64,000 bases of DNA from Candidatus Altimarinota bacterium (GTDB taxonomy: Bacteria; Patescibacteriota; Gracilibacteria; BD1-5; UBA6164), in assembly GCA_943356435.1 (NCBI GenBank), contig CALREY010000004.1, positions 62,001-126,000 of the forward strand. The letters are read 5' to 3'. This document shows, piece after piece, positions 33,143 through 43,086 of the stretch (its first letter is position 1; each line of letters starts with the position of its first letter). A program made the position numbers and the translations under genes. Under the pieces are notes generated by a model that did not search any database, was not told where the DNA came from, and was given only the letters and a program-made list of their open reading frames with translations.

Positions 33143-34303
33143 ATGCCTACTCTTTCTTACCAAATATTTAACAAACATACTAAATTAACAGACAATGTAA
33201 TAGTACAATTTATAGAAGAAATAGAAAAATTATCTAAGAAATTTAAAGAAGATAAAGATATTGATAATTTAAAAGTATTAAAAAATAAACTTATCAATTT
33301 AATAGAAGAAAGTTCAAAAAAATTATCTAAAACATCAAAAAAAGAATTCAAAATAATTAACGAATTAATAGAAGATTTCGATAACTTTTTAGAAGAAGAA
33401 GAAGAAAAAAAAGAAAAACTTAAATTAATAGATGTAGTAAAAGAAGTAGAAAAAGAATACAAAAAATGTGAAAATGTACCTAATAATAAAAAAAATGAAT
33501 ATCGTACTTTTTGTGTAAAAAAGAAAAAAGTAAAATATGAAAAAGAACTAATTAAATTACAAGTAGAATTATTAAAATTACAAAAACATATAAAAGATTC
33601 TGGAGAAAAATTATTAATAATTTTTGAATGAAGAGATGCTGCTGGAAAATGAGGTACAATCAAAAGATTTACTGAATACTTAAATCCTAGATGAGCTAGA
33701 GTTGTTGCCCTAGAAAAACCATCAGATGTAGAAAAAACTCAATGGTATTTCCAAAGATATATCAATCACCTACCTTCTGGATGAGAAATGACATTTTTCG
33801 ATAGATCATGGTACAATAGAGCAGGAGTAGAACCTGTTATGGGTTTCGTTTCAGAAGAAAAATATATAAATTTCTTAAAAGATACTCCCTTATTTGAAAA
33901 AATGCTTGTTGATTCATGAATAAAAATTATTAAATTTTACTTTTCAGTATCAAAAGATGAACAAGCAAAAAGATTTGAAGGTAGAAGATATAATCCTCTA
34001 AAACAATTCAAATTATCACCAATAGACCAATTTTCTCAACAATTATGGAAAAAATATACTCTAGCTGAATACAAAAACTTTAGTTATACTCATTCAAAAG
34101 ATGCTCCTTGGATAGTAGTAAATAGCGATGATAAAAAACAAGCTAGAATAAATGCAATAAAATATGTACTTAATCAATTTGAATATCCAGAAAAAATAAA
34201 AGACAAAGAATTAAAAATAGATAAAGATATAGTTATGTCAGGTAAAGAAAAAATAAAAATTCTTGAAAAAGAAATAAATGTAAAAGATGATCTATTTGAA
34301 TAA
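33143..34303 (+). CDS. ppk2: Polyphosphate kinase 2 family protein
   Basis: 386 residues. The first ~130 residues are a Lys/Glu-rich coiled coil not found in short PPK2 enzymes. The catalytic domain has Walker A GRDAAGKGG (163-171), lid residues NPRGARVVAL and [15 protein letters not shown], and Walker [19 protein letters not shown]. Two Walker A glycines are TGA, which directly supports the UGA=Gly reading. It should transfer phosphate between polyphosphate and nucleotides. It is followed 6 bp later by a GGDEF-like gene in the same operon. Confidence 0.93.
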
Positions 34304-34309
34304 TATAAT

Positions 34310-36220
34310 ATGAATACAATTAATCAAACATTTTATGATGATTCAAAAAATACTTCTGAAAACATTTCAGGAAGTATTTTTTGAGGTAATGATGAATTGT
34401 TAAATGATAATTCTAATTCTAACAATTCAAATGTTACATTATCAATAGAAAATAATGAAATTATTAGCCAAATGAAACAATCAGAGCTAAATAATTTCAT
34501 TATAAATGTATTAATAAATAATGAAAATGTTACACATTTAAATTTATCAGACTTAGCATCTGATAGAAAAATATTTAATCGTATTTTTAAAATAATTTGA
34601 AAGAATTTTCCACTTTTAGAAATTTCAAGATTGGTAGAAAAACAAAAAGCAATAAATATAACTTTCTTATGAATTAAAGCAATAAATGATAGTATATCTA
34701 AAGAATTTGTTGATTACATTCTATCAAGAATCAAAAAAAATATAGTTCAAAATGTTAAAATAAAAAATAAAAAAAATTATGTCAGAGTTATTAGAAATAA
34801 TTATAAACATCTAACATTTTCTACTGATGATATATGATCAGTAATTAAAGATATATTTGCTTGAGAAAATGATAAATCAAAATATATAGATAATATATTA
34901 TCGAGTATAGATGATAGCGAATTAGAATTAATATTAAATGAATCATGAAACAATAAATTATCATTAAATGATGCAAAAAAAATAGTTAAAGATAATCTAG
35001 ATATATCAATAGGTGTTAATAAAATAGAATGAAATAGATTAAAAGACAGACTACTATCATTTTACAAAGCGGAAATTTCATGAAGATTAGATGAAAATAA
35101 GAAAAAATTTACTGAAAATACATATTCATTTGAAAAAATAAAAAGTTTAGCTGCTAGAGCAATCACAATAGAAAATACTATTATTAGAATGTATAATTGA
35201 GAAAAATTTATTTATGATTGAATAAAATATGATATTGTTATCAATAATATATTGAATCCTATTTTGATAAAACATGTAAGAAAATGAAACAATATTCAAT
35301 TAGAAAATTGAGATTTAGAGCTAATTAACAAAATAAAAGAATACATAAAAAACTTAATAAATTGATTTGATTTTATATGACCATTTACAAAAGATAGTCA
35401 ATTAGATGAAATAGAACATATAGAAAAACAAATGTTAAGTTGATTATTCGATAAAAATCTATTCCTAAATAATTATAAAAGTACTCTAAATTTTCAATGA
35501 TTAAATACTTTAACAAATTCAAAAAAATGACTAAGAATTTTTATTGATATCATAGATATGTGAATAATGAATCTTGCAGATTTTAGAAATATTGCATTTA
35601 AAGTAATAAATTGAGAGATTAATTATAATAATATTGATAAATTATTAAAAAGTTGAGATAGTGTCACTCAAAAATTTCTATTTTTAGTTAAAAAAATTTT
35701 AGAATGCTATCCTGAATGTAAAATTAGTTTATGAGGTGATGAAATTTTTATATTTATTCCAAATGTAGATGAAAAAAATAAAGGAAATGTAATTGATGAA
35801 ATCTCAAATAAAGTTGAAAATTTATGATTTAGATGAAGATTAACTTCTAGTACAAATACTAATGTAAAAATATTTAATCAATTAGATAGTTTAAGCAATA
35901 TAAATAAAATTTTTGAAAATATTATTGAAAAATATTTCAATTCTGATTTAGATTTATCAAAAACATTTTTTTTAAATCCTTATATTACAAATCTAGATAT
36001 AGATAAGTCATTAATATTATTAATAAATAATAATATCTCAAATATATGAGATAATATAAAAAAATTTATTTGAATCAATGATATAAACGAAGTATTTTTA
36101 TATGGAAATACTAGTAAAAAATTAAAAATAAAAAAATCATTAGATTGAATAGATGAAATTATAGATATTGAAATTGAATTATCTTATAAAAAGTGAATTT
36201 TTACAATTAATATAAAATAA
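34310..36220 (+). CDS. GGDEF-like (nucleotidyl cyclase palm) domain protein
   Basis: 636 residues starting MNTINQTFYDDSKNTSENIS. The first ~370 residues are Asn/Ile/Lys-rich and not recognised. From ~residue 410 the sequence fits a cyclase palm domain: LRIFIDIIDMGIMNLADFRN, a helix ending KFLFLVKKILECYPECKI, then SLGGDEIFIFIP with Gly475 as TGA. The GGDE metal/substrate loop is intact, with Ile for the usual Phe. A diguanylate cyclase or related cyclase is plausible, but no I-site is obvious and the upstream D-x-D context is divergent. It sits between ppk2 and a small gene (1-bp gap), one operon. Confidence 0.6.
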
Positions 36221-36221
36221 A

Positions 36222-36728
36222 ATGAGCTTAGAAACAATAAACCATGAAGAAAAAATTGTAGAAAATTTCTTCAAAATATGGATTACAAAAGAAATACTAC
36301 ATGAAGATTTCTTTGAAAATTATTACATAACTTTTTTGGATAAAGAGGATAATTTTGATTACCAAATATTTGAAAAAATAATAGAAAATATATATAAATT
36401 TATTACGTTAAATGATGCTACTAGTATTAGACCAAATAATTCTAATTTATTAGATGAAAATACAATTAAAAATATAATAATTGAATTATGAGAAAATTAT
36501 GATGTTAATTATAAATTTTTTAAAGATTTAATGTATTATATTGAAGCATGAATTATAGAAATGAATAAGGATTACAATTTATCTTATGATAAAATTTTAA
36601 CAGTTAAAAACTGAATAAAAAAATACTTATTTTCATTTTATAACAATTGAGTTTACTCTATAAAAACAAATGAAACCATTGATGATATAGTAGAAAAAAC
36701 TATAAAAATATTAAAAAAAGAAAAATAA
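36222..36728 (+). CDS. Hypothetical protein, last gene of the ppk2 operon
   Basis: 168 residues starting MSLETINHEEKIVENFFKIW. Acidic and all-helical in appearance, cytosolic, with no recognised motif. Its ATG follows the upstream TAA after one base, so it is surely cotranscribed and possibly translationally coupled to the GGDEF-like protein; a partner role is an inference. A terminator follows at once. Confidence 0.7.
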
Positions 36729-36752
36729 CCCTATATAGGGTTATTTTTTAGA
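36726..36752. terminator. Bidirectional terminator between the ppk2 operon and lexA
   Basis: AAAATAACCCTA pairs with TAGGGTTATTTT; it serves convergent genes and overlaps both stop codons. Confidence 0.85.
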
Positions 36753-37377
36753 AATTAAATACATCTACTATTTTACCATTTATCATCAAATTATCTTCTT
36801 CTGATAAGATAATTGGTTTATGATACTCATCCATTGATTCTGGTAATAGATAAATAGTTTCTCAATCTTTTTTGAATTTCTTTAAAGTAGCTGATCAATT
36901 AACAATAAATAAAAATGCATCTTTAGGATTAAGAGAAACCTCGTCTTTTTTGATAAGAACATAGCTTCAATTATCTATTTTTTTACCATTAACATCGAAA
37001 TTATTCATCGATGTTCATTCTACTTTTAATATAAAATAATTTTGTTCACTTCATGAAATTATTTTTTTAGAAATTGGTAATACTCAATAACTTGATTCAG
37101 TTGCATCAACCAATGGAGTACCAGCATTAGCATATCACAAAATAGGTACATTTAAAGTAGTTTGAAATCAAACACTATTACCTAAGCTAATAGATCTATA
37201 TCATCTACCTCTAGTTAAAAATCACTTTTTTTCAAGTGCTTCTAAATATTGAACTACTCATCTTTTAGATTTCTGATCAAGTAATACTGTAAGTTCCTCA
37301 ATAGTAGGAGATTTAGCATTTTCACCAATGAACTTAGTAATTATATCCAATACCTTTTGTTGTTTGTCTGTTAGCAT
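36748..37377 (-). CDS. lexA: LexA-type SOS repressor
   Basis: 209 residues. The N-terminal winged helix (MLTDKQQKVLDIITKFIGEN, SPTIEELTVLL) is followed by the self-cleavage site ANAG (Ala85-Gly86) in ILGYANAGTPLVDATE. The S24 peptidase dyad is Ser123 (EGTSMNNFDV) and Lys166 (SATLKKF). It should repress DNA-damage genes and cleave itself when RecA is activated. A perfect 17-bp palindrome overlaps its own -10 box, which suggests autoregulation. A Y-family polymerase gene lies 6 kb away. Confidence 0.9.
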
Positions 37378-37399
37378 TTTATTTTAATTAAAAAAATAA

Positions 37400-37436
37400 T
37401 ATATACTGAGTATATACCATAAAATCATTATGTCAA
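37400..37436 (-). promoter_or_regulatory. lexA promoter with candidate LexA operator
   Basis: On the minus strand TTGACA (37431-37436) and TATACT (37409-37414) are 16 bp apart. The -10 box lies within the perfect palindrome TATATACTCAGTATATA (37400-37416). Position and symmetry fit an autoregulatory operator; binding is inferred. Confidence 0.65.
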
Positions 37437-37455
37437 ACTTTTTTTACAAAAAAAT

Positions 37456-37487
37456 ATACAATAATTAATTATTGTATATTTTTTATT
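37456..37487 (-). terminator. Terminator of the repeat-rich secreted protein gene
   Basis: ATATACAATAAT pairs with ATTATTGTATAT then T run on the minus strand, just after the TAA at 37491. Confidence 0.7.
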
Positions 37488-37490
37488 TTA

Positions 37491-38294
37491 TTATTGAAAT
37501 AAAGCATCTAGATTTAATTCTGTTTCTATTTTTAATTCTTCTAATCTTTTGTTAGCTATTTCTTTTAATGATTCTAACATTGCTATTAATTTAGCTTTTG
37601 TTTCATCTGCTTTATCAGAATTATTTACAGTAGTAATTAATGCATCAATTTTAGTAATTAAAGTATTTACTTTAGTTTCATCCAATTTAGCAATCATATC
37701 TCCATACTTTTTTGAATATGTCATAGCATATTTTTGTTTTATATCTTGTCTTTTTTCTTGCAATTTAGTTCTCAATTCTTCTTTTTTTTCTTTGAAATTT
37801 ATTTTAATTTCTTCTATTTTTGCTGTAGCACCAGAATGAGTTTCAGCAACTTGTTCTTTGTATTGTTTAAATAATTCATTTTTCTTGTTTAAATACTCTT
37901 TATTTCCATTTCTATCTTTAAATTTTTCTTTTAAATCATTGAATTCTTTTGCGAATTTTTTTTGAACCTCTTTACCATTATCATCAGTTGATCAAGTATT
38001 TGAATCATTTTTTCTGTCTTCTCTTCTATCTTCTCTTCTGTCTTCTCTTCTATCTTCTCTGTCTTCTCTTTTTAAATCATCATTCATCATAGATCAAGTA
38101 GATGTAGTTCAAGTAGAAGAAGTAGTAGTAGTGTCAGTTGTTCCAGTACTAGATGTTGTAGTAGTATCAGTAGTTCCTGTTGAAACTACAGTTCATGTAC
38201 TTGTTGTATCAGTAGTACCAGTAGAAGTATCTGCACTAGCATTTGATAATCCTAATAAAATTGCAACAACGATTAACGATATAATTTTTTTCAT
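37491..38294 (-). CDS. Secreted repeat-rich helical protein
   Basis: 267 residues. Signal peptide MKKIISLIVVAILLGLSNASA, then a Thr/Ser/Gly repeat region (STGTTDTTTTSSTG), a short REDRREDR repeat, and a long charged helical domain. The end (KKYGDMIAKLDETKVNTLI) resembles the C-terminus of the DUF2202-like protein at 19723-20778 and, less closely, the protein at 38373-38876. Possibly a cell-surface or periplasmic scaffold. Function unknown. Confidence 0.72.
38018..38072 (-). repeat. Short tandem repeat encoding RREDR
   Basis: A unit close to TCTTCTCTTCTGTCT repeats about four times with small changes and encodes alternating Arg/Glu/Asp. It is a length-variable candidate (slippage). Confidence 0.8.
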
Positions 38295-38372
38295 AAAAAC
38301 AATTGTTATAAATATAAATTGTATTCACACTTTACTATGTATATGTAAGAGATATGTAAGAATTTATAATAT

Positions 38373-38876
38373 TTATTTATATAATTTTTCCATAAATATT
38401 TCTCTTAAAATACTGTATAAAAGCTTTTGTTTATCAGTAGTTTCTGATGAATTTAGCCTAGCATTTATTTTTTTTATCATACTATTATACAATTTTAGTT
38501 TACTTGTTTCTGACAATTTATCAAACTTTTTTAATTTTAAATCTATTTTATTTTTTATGTTATTTTTTAATTTTTCTTTTTTTTCTGAGATTTTTACTTG
38601 CTTATTTTCTGTATTTTTTTGTTGCTTATTTTCTGTATTTTGATTATTTGATTCTTTAGAAACTTTAGATTTATTACTATCATCTTCTGATTTTGTTTGA
38701 GATTTTTTTATAGAATCATCATTTTTTTTACTTTTTTGATATTCTCTAATTTTATCCTTTATTTCATTTTTATCTTCTATTTCATTTTTGTCTTCTATTT
38801 CATTTTCATGCGAACTTGCATATGAAAACTGTAAACTTGATAGAAGTAATAATAAAACTATTACTATTTTCTTCAT
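38373..38876 (-). CDS. Secreted Lys/Glu-rich helical protein
   Basis: 167 residues. Signal peptide MKKIVIVLLLLLSSLQFSYA, three NEIEDK-type repeats, an Asn/Lys/Ser-rich linker, and a C-terminal helical region KFDKLSETSKLKLYNSMIKK. No TGA codon is present, but it also contains no Gly at all, so this says nothing about code. It is placed between a lipoprotein gene and a related secreted protein on the same strand. Function unknown. Confidence 0.65.
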   Translation of the reverse strand: MKKIVIVLLLLLSSLQFSYASSHENEIEDKNEIEDKNEIKDKIREYQKSKKNDDSIKKSQTKSEDDSNKSKVSKESNNQNTENKQQKNTENKQVKISEKKEKLKNNIKNKIDLKLKKFDKLSETSKLKLYNSMIKKINARLNSSETTDKQKLLYSILREIFMEKLYK

Positions 38877-38941
38877 ATATGTATTTTGATTATAAATTAT
38901 TATTTAAATATATTTACAAATTGTAAGAAATATGTATGAAA

Positions 38942-39145
38942 CTAATTATTGGTTTCAAATAATATATCTATCAATTCATCTATGTCCTCATCTGTAGTTT
39001 GTTCTATTAATTGTTCTTCTTTTGCAGAATCCATTGAAATAGTTTCAGTTTCATTATTTAAATTTATTTCTTGTTCCTTGGAGTTACATGAAACTAAAAA
39101 TATTATTAATATGTAAAAGATATATTTATGTAAATGTCTTATCAT
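38942..39145 (-). CDS. Small lipoprotein
   Basis: 67 residues. A short basic N-terminus and hydrophobic stretch end in the lipobox LVSC, then a Glu/Asp-rich tail. The mature protein would be about 47 acidic residues anchored on the outer face of the membrane. It starts 18 bp after the histidine kinase gene, so it probably belongs to the same transcript. Confidence 0.65.
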   Translation of the reverse strand: MIRHLHKYIFYILIIFLVSCNSKEQEINLNNETETISMDSAKEEQLIEQTTDEDIDELIDILFETNN

Positions 39146-39163
39146 GCTTTTGTTATATAAATA

Positions 39164-40393
39164 TTATAAAAATGAAATTTTTACCTTTGTTCATTTTTCT
39201 GAGTTTATTGTCTTTTTCTTTCTACTAGTTATATATATTTTCCAAGAATGAATATCTACTATCTTTTTTACAATTGATAATCATATTCCATATCATTCTT
39301 CTTTTGAATAATTTTCTCTAAAATATCTGTCAAATATATTTTTTAGATTATTTTTACTTATTCATATTCAATTATCTATTATTTCTAATACACCATTATT
39401 AAATACTATTTTTATTGTTCAATTATGTTCTGAGTATTTAATAGCATTTTTCAAAATATTTCAAACACAAATATCAAAATGTTCTTTATTAATATTTAAA
39501 AAATAGTTATTATTTCCATATTTTTTCTCTATTTTAATATCTTTTTTTTCTATTTCTTTAAAATGATATTTTATAATACTATTTAATTGTTTTATTAAAT
39601 CAATTTTTTCTTTCTTGTAACTAGAATCCAAAATATTTACTATTCATAGCATAGAATCTAATATCTTACTCAATTTTTTTGTTGAAATCAAGCTCTGATT
39701 TATAGCATCATCATAATTTTTTATTTTTTTTGCTAATGATAATGTAGTTATTATTTCTGATAATGGAGTCTTCATCTCATGGTTTATATTTGATGTGAAA
39801 TCTTCTAGACCAGAAATAGTTTCATTTATTGGTTTAAAGTTTTTTCAAACAAAAAAGTATCATATGAAATAAAAAGCAATAGAAAATGGAATTGAAAAAA
39901 GTATAAAATAAACATAAGACTTCAACATATTTATAATTGAGTGATCGTTTGCAATCTTAATTATCACATTGTAATTATTATTATTAATCACTATATCTTT
40001 TTTCAAATACTTATATTCTCCATAATTGAAATATTGCTCTGTTATATAATTTATTAAATTATCTTGTTCCTGAATATTATCAATCATTATTTTTATGCAT
40101 TCTCAATCTTTGTATTCACTACATATTCTTGTATTTTCTAATGTTTTATCCATTATTTTTCACAATGTAGTATCACTATTATTTATCTTTTCTATGTATT
40201 TATCATAATTTTGAATAATATTTACTACTCATTCAAATTTTTTATCAAGTGTTTTTTCTAATTCCCAATTTTCTGGAATATAATCAGCAAACAAAAAAAT
40301 AATTTGAGTTACCCAAAATGAAAATAATACAAACAAAGTAAAATAAACACTTAATTTTTTTCTATATTTTTCTAATAATTGATAATTATCCAT
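39164..40393 (-). CDS. Two-component sensor histidine kinase
   Basis: 409 residues. Two membrane segments (about 15-35 and 163-182) flank an extracytoplasmic sensor of ~125 residues. The H-box FTSNINHEMKTPLSE has His205; the ATP-binding domain shows NILKNAIKYS, IIDNGIGIS, FDRYFRE and GIGLSIVKKI. It should phosphorylate the response regulator encoded 9 bp upstream. The signal is unknown. Confidence 0.92.
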
Positions 40394-40402
40394 CTCTAAT
40401 TA

Positions 40403-41062
40403 TTAATTTATAATATATCATATTCACCTAACTGTTTCTACAATATCCTTTCATAACTTTTTTCTCAAATATCATATATATACATCTATTGTTCTAGACA
40501 TAGAAAAATCATCATATTCTCACCATACTTTTTCTAGTAACTCTTTTTTTGATACTACTTTTGTTTTATTTTGTATCAGGTATAATAACAATTCTATTTC
40601 TAAATTACTCAAATGTAAATCAGCTCAATTCTGAGTAACTTTTTTTGTATCTAGGTTTATTTCTATATCTCATAATACTATATTGCTACTTTTTACTGTG
40701 AAATTTCTCCTAATCAAAGCATTTATTCTAAGTAAAAGCTCTTCATAATCAAAAGGTTTTGTCAAATAATCATCTGCTCCATTTTTGAATCCTGTTTTTT
40801 TATCATCTATATTATTTCTAGCAGTAAGCATCAAAATAGGTATATTTTTTCATATATCTCTTATTTTTTTACATAAATCAAGTCAATTTTGTTCTCACAA
40901 TCATATATCAAGTATTACCAAATCATACTGATCCGAAACCACTTCAAAAACAACTTTTTCTCAATTAAAAAGTTGTTTTGTTTTTATTCATTCTAGTTCT
41001 AAATATTTAGAAATATTATTTGAGATTATAACATTATCTTCTACTAGTAATATGTTTAACAT
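40403..41062 (-). CDS. OmpR-family response regulator
   Basis: 219 residues. Receiver domain with LLVEDN acidic pair, phospho-Asp52 in VILDIGLG, and Lys in [11 protein letters not shown]; the C-terminal winged helix ends [16 protein letters not shown] and RGIGYII. It binds DNA when phosphorylated. The order of transcription is membrane protein, regulator, kinase, with gaps of 1 and 9 bp. Confidence 0.94.
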
Positions 41063-41063
41063 T

Positions 41064-41402
41064 TTATTTTTTATTATTTATATTTACTCTTTCATCAAGT
41101 ATATCTCTAATATGCATTTTTATATCCCTGATTTTGTAAGCAATTGTATCTTTTCTATGAAAATTTGTAGTCAAATAATATAATGATTTTCTCAGTTTAA
41201 CTACATGTTTTACTTTATGACCAGGTACTATTAACATAAGTCAAATAACCAATAATACTAATCCTGGAAATATAGATCATGGAAAAATAGGTAAAACAAT
41301 AGGAAATATAGCTATAAAAATTAATAAAACAGCGAAAATAAACCTTATAAAATAAGGTATTTTTATATGATGCCTCGTAAATCTAAATATCTTATACTCC
41401 AT
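41064..41402 (-). CDS. Small membrane protein, first gene of the two-component operon
   Basis: 112 residues. Two hydrophobic segments, IPYFIRFIFAVLLIFIAIFP and FPGLVLLVIGLMLIVPG, resemble PGPGW-type small membrane proteins, with basic ends on both sides. It ends 1 bp before the response regulator start, so coupling is likely. A role in signal perception is an inference. Confidence 0.65.
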
Positions 41403-41488
41403 AATTATAATCTTTTATGTATATATTTATATTATACATAATTTTTTGAAAAAATAAAATTATATTTTTTGTAGAACGCTTTTGCAAA

Positions 41489-41528
41489 TTAAAGAGCTAA
41501 GAATTATTAATAATCCTTAGCTCTTTTT
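41489..41528 (-). terminator. Terminator after the basic micro-ORF
   Basis: AAAGAGCTAAG pairs with CTTAGCTCTTT. On the minus strand it follows the gene at 41546. If TGA were read through, translation would run into this stem and stop at TAA 41507. Confidence 0.75.
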
Positions 41529-41545
41529 ATGATGCCTCCTACACA

Positions 41546-41617
41546 TCATTTATTTTTTTTCTTTGGCCCTTTGTTAGGCATTGGTGCTTTTTGTGGTTTC
41601 TTTTTTTTATTCGCCAT
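41546..41617 (-). CDS. Basic micro-protein with strong SD and TGA end
   Basis: 23 residues, MANKKKKPQKAPMPNKGPKK then KNK, if TGA is stop. It has the strongest SD in the window (ATAGGAGGCAAAAATG) and a terminator directly behind. Read with UGA=Gly it would extend by 13 residues into the terminator stem. Half its residues are Lys, suggesting nucleic-acid or ribosome contact, but it is not recognised. The gene call rests on the SD, terminator and clean start. Confidence 0.55.
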   Translation of the reverse strand: MANKKKKPQKAPMPNKGPKKKNK

Positions 41618-41721
41618 TTTTGCCTCCTATGAGAATGGTAATTGATTGAGAAATTTATAAAGCTGCTTACTTAAATTAAGCAATTTAAATTATAAACAAT
41701 TATTATATTAAGTCAAAATAT

Positions 41722-42201
41722 TTATATTTTTTGGCTATAAGTATATATTCTATTTCTTTGTAAATCTAGAGCACTTTTGAAGGATATATTTTTTGTTTTT
41801 TGTTCTTGGTCTTGTAATGATTCTGTTAGATTTTCTAGCTCATTTTTATGGAACTCCAACCAATTATTCAATCATTCATTAAATAATTTCAGTACTTCTA
41901 ATAAGTATCTTTTTTCTTCTTCATTTTCATCGAAATCATTATTCATTTTTTTATTATAAAAATACAGTTTTTGCATTTTTAATAATCTTTTAGAAAAATA
42001 CAATATATTATTTTTTGTATTTTCTAAATTTATCGGATTTATACTTTTGTCTGTTTTATCTACTTTTACATCAGATAAAAAAGAACTAAGTATTCTCATA
42101 ATATTTACTTTTTCTTTGAAATAATCTCATTGCAAAGAAGATATTTTTATAATAAGCCAAAAAATAACAATAAGCACAATTACAGATACAAATATAAACA
42201 T
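41722..42201 (-). CDS. Membrane-anchored helical protein
   Basis: 159 residues. One N-terminal membrane helix (MFIFVSVIVLIVIFWLII) and a long charged helical body. Its place right behind a TPM-domain gene recalls the common LemA-TPM pairing, and the topology fits, but LemA sequence motifs are not clear. Two glycines are TGA. Gap to the TPM gene is 16 bp. Confidence 0.6.
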
Positions 42202-42217
42202 AATTTTTTATTAAATA

Positions 42218-42967
42218 TTAATCTCCTGCTCATCAAGCATTTGAACTACCACCACCCCAATCTGAAGATGAACTTCACCAGTCGGATGAAGAATCTCCCC
42301 AATCTGAAGTAGAATTTGAACCTCAATCATAACTAGAATCTCAATAATTATTAGAAGAACTACATCCACCTATATTTATTAAAGAAAAAAATATAAGTAT
42401 AAAAAATATTATTATTACTGTAACTACAAGATTATTCAAAAAATTATTATGCTTCTCATTATTATTTTGAGTTATATTATTTGAATTATTATTTCATATG
42501 TTATTATTTGTATTTCAAATAATACTTGTTTCATTTTTCTTTATTTCTCTTTTTTTTGTACTTATTTCATACCATGCTTGTACTAATTTCTCGTATTCTC
42601 CATCATTTAATAATGCTCTAAGTTCTAGCTCTATTATATCACTACAATATGCATCACTGAACTCTAGTTCCATTCATTTACCTGTCATTATTCTGATTTT
42701 TTTCTCACTTGTAGAAACTATCAGTAACAATCAATTATTTGTTTCTTTTTCTCATATACCATTTTCATTGAATAGTTTCAATGCTATATCTTTTAGCTCA
42801 TTTCAATCTCTATGTTCTATAAATACTGTTGCTATTTGTTCTCATGATTTATTTTGATGCTCACTAAACAAATTATTATATTTATCTCTAAAACTATCAG
42901 ATAATATTCCTGAAAAATCATTTATATAATAATCTAATTTTGGCAAATTCATTGGATTATATTTCAT
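42218..42967 (-). CDS. TPM (YgcG-type) domain membrane protein
   Basis: 249 residues. The TPM domain is seen in VNDFSGILSD-like sequence (YINDFSGILSDSFRDKY), QIATVFIEHRDG, NGLLLIVSTSEKKIRIMTGKG and ELEFSDAYC. It is followed by an Asn-rich linker, one membrane helix (VVTVIIIFFILIFF) and a Ser/Gly/Trp-rich tail ending GGGSSNAGGAGD, typical of this family. Function in the family is loosely tied to envelope stress and photosystem repair; here unknown. Confidence 0.8.
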
Positions 42968-43037
42968 ATATATTTTTTTAATTAATATTTGTTTTATTAT
43001 AATAATTATTGTAGAAAATAAAATAGATTTTACTTTT

Positions 43038-43065
43038 TTGAAATTAAGTATATATTTTGTATATA
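43038..43065 (+). promoter_or_regulatory. dinB promoter with LexA-box-like half site
   Basis: TTGAAA (43038-43043) and TATATA (43060-43065) are 16 bp apart. The spacer holds AGTATATA, identical to one arm of the lexA palindrome. A regulatory link is inferred only. Confidence 0.4.
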
Positions 43066-43086
43066 TTTATTTTTTAAATATATATT

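Noticed and set aside
33157-33663. Minus-strand open frame of 168 codons over ppk2
   Set aside because: Antisense to the Lys/Glu-rich coiled coil of PPK2, which yields Ser/Phe-rich nonsense.
38018-38072. Short regular repeats that might suggest a CRISPR array
   Set aside because: They are a coding tandem repeat (RREDR) without spacers; no cas genes were seen.
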